Shown here: positions 5,965-6,032 of the stretch, piece by piece
How the letters are laid out: each line of letters begins with the position of its first letter
Position numbering within the stretch: position 1 is the stretch's first letter
Assembly: GCA_002332755.1 (NCBI GenBank)
Contig: DDBO01000142.1
Span: 1-6,032 of the forward strand
Length of the DNA: 6,032 bases
Source of the DNA: Bacteroidales bacterium UBA2030
GTDB lineage: Bacteria; Bacteroidota; Bacteroidia; Bacteroidales; TTA-H9
Reading direction: 5' to 3'
The notes under the pieces: model-generated
Seen by the model: only the letters and a program-made list of their open reading frames with translations
Databases searched by the model: none
Told to the model about the DNA's origin: nothing
Made by a program: the position numbers and the translations under genes

Positions 5965-6032
5965 ATGGAAAATAAACGTAAAAGTGGTATCCTGCTGCAC
6001 ATTACATCATTACCCGGCCCCTATGGCATCGG
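5965..6032 (+). CDS. malQ: 4-alpha-glucanotransferase (amylomaltase), N-terminal 22 codons
   Basis: The frame opens with ATG at 5965 and reads MENKRKSGILLHITSLPGPY followed by GI before the right edge. The RxSGILLHITSLPGPYGIG opening is the hallmark N-terminus of glycoside hydrolase family 77 enzymes (MalQ/DPE1), which transfer glucan segments between maltodextrins and release glucose. Because this catalytic-domain motif begins within ten residues of the start, the protein is probably the compact type without N-terminal starch-binding domains. It is 18 bp after the permease stop with no terminator between them, so the two are most likely co-transcribed. Only a fragment is visible, so intactness cannot be judged. 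Confidence 0.88.
   Translation, partial: MENKRKSGILLHITSLPGPYGI

Overview
The window looks like a chromosomal segment of a member of the Bacteroidota. Three lines of evidence point there. TAnnTTTG-type -7 promoter boxes, typical of that phylum, lie just upstream of three genes. Shine-Dalgarno sequences are weak or absent. The gene content also fits: a PAP2 phosphatase with a characteristic C-terminal tail, and an SLC45/GPH-like sugar permease next to malQ. No closer taxonomic placement is supported.

The layout falls into two compositional blocks. Positions 1 to about 2285 are AT-rich (low 30s % GC where I counted a line) and accessory in character. They hold the N-terminal 667 residues of a type III restriction enzyme Res subunit (minus strand, running off the left edge). 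Next comes a gene-poor, structured spacer (about 2036-2285) with a canonical G-quadruplex motif, a long imperfect inverted repeat, a possible 57-codon ORF, and a near-palindrome at its right edge. The spacer abuts a 7TM sensor-kinase N-terminus (2256-2735, minus) that stops in its fifth membrane helix. The simplest reading is that a restriction island inserted into, or recombined with, a resident sensor gene, and that the spacer is the island's end.

Positions 2736-6032 are more GC-rich and look like ordinary core genome. A secreted or membrane PAP2 phosphatase (2810-3646, plus, GTG start) converges, with only 3 bp between stops, on a HAD-superfamily phosphatase (3650-4462, minus). The HAD gene is divergent from a major-facilitator sugar transporter (4600-5946, plus). 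That transporter is followed after 18 bp by the start of malQ (4-alpha-glucanotransferase, cut by the right edge). The permease and malQ form a likely maltose/maltodextrin uptake and processing operon: the permease would import the sugar and MalQ would disproportionate it in the cytoplasm. The 137-bp divergent spacer between the HAD gene and the permease carries candidate promoters in both directions and three copies of CCGCAA (two direct, one inverted), which could be an operator.

The most unusual part is the junction around 2036-2290. The rest is conventional. I do not see a complete new system, but the res gene with no mod upstream of it and its structured island end deserve checking against relatives.
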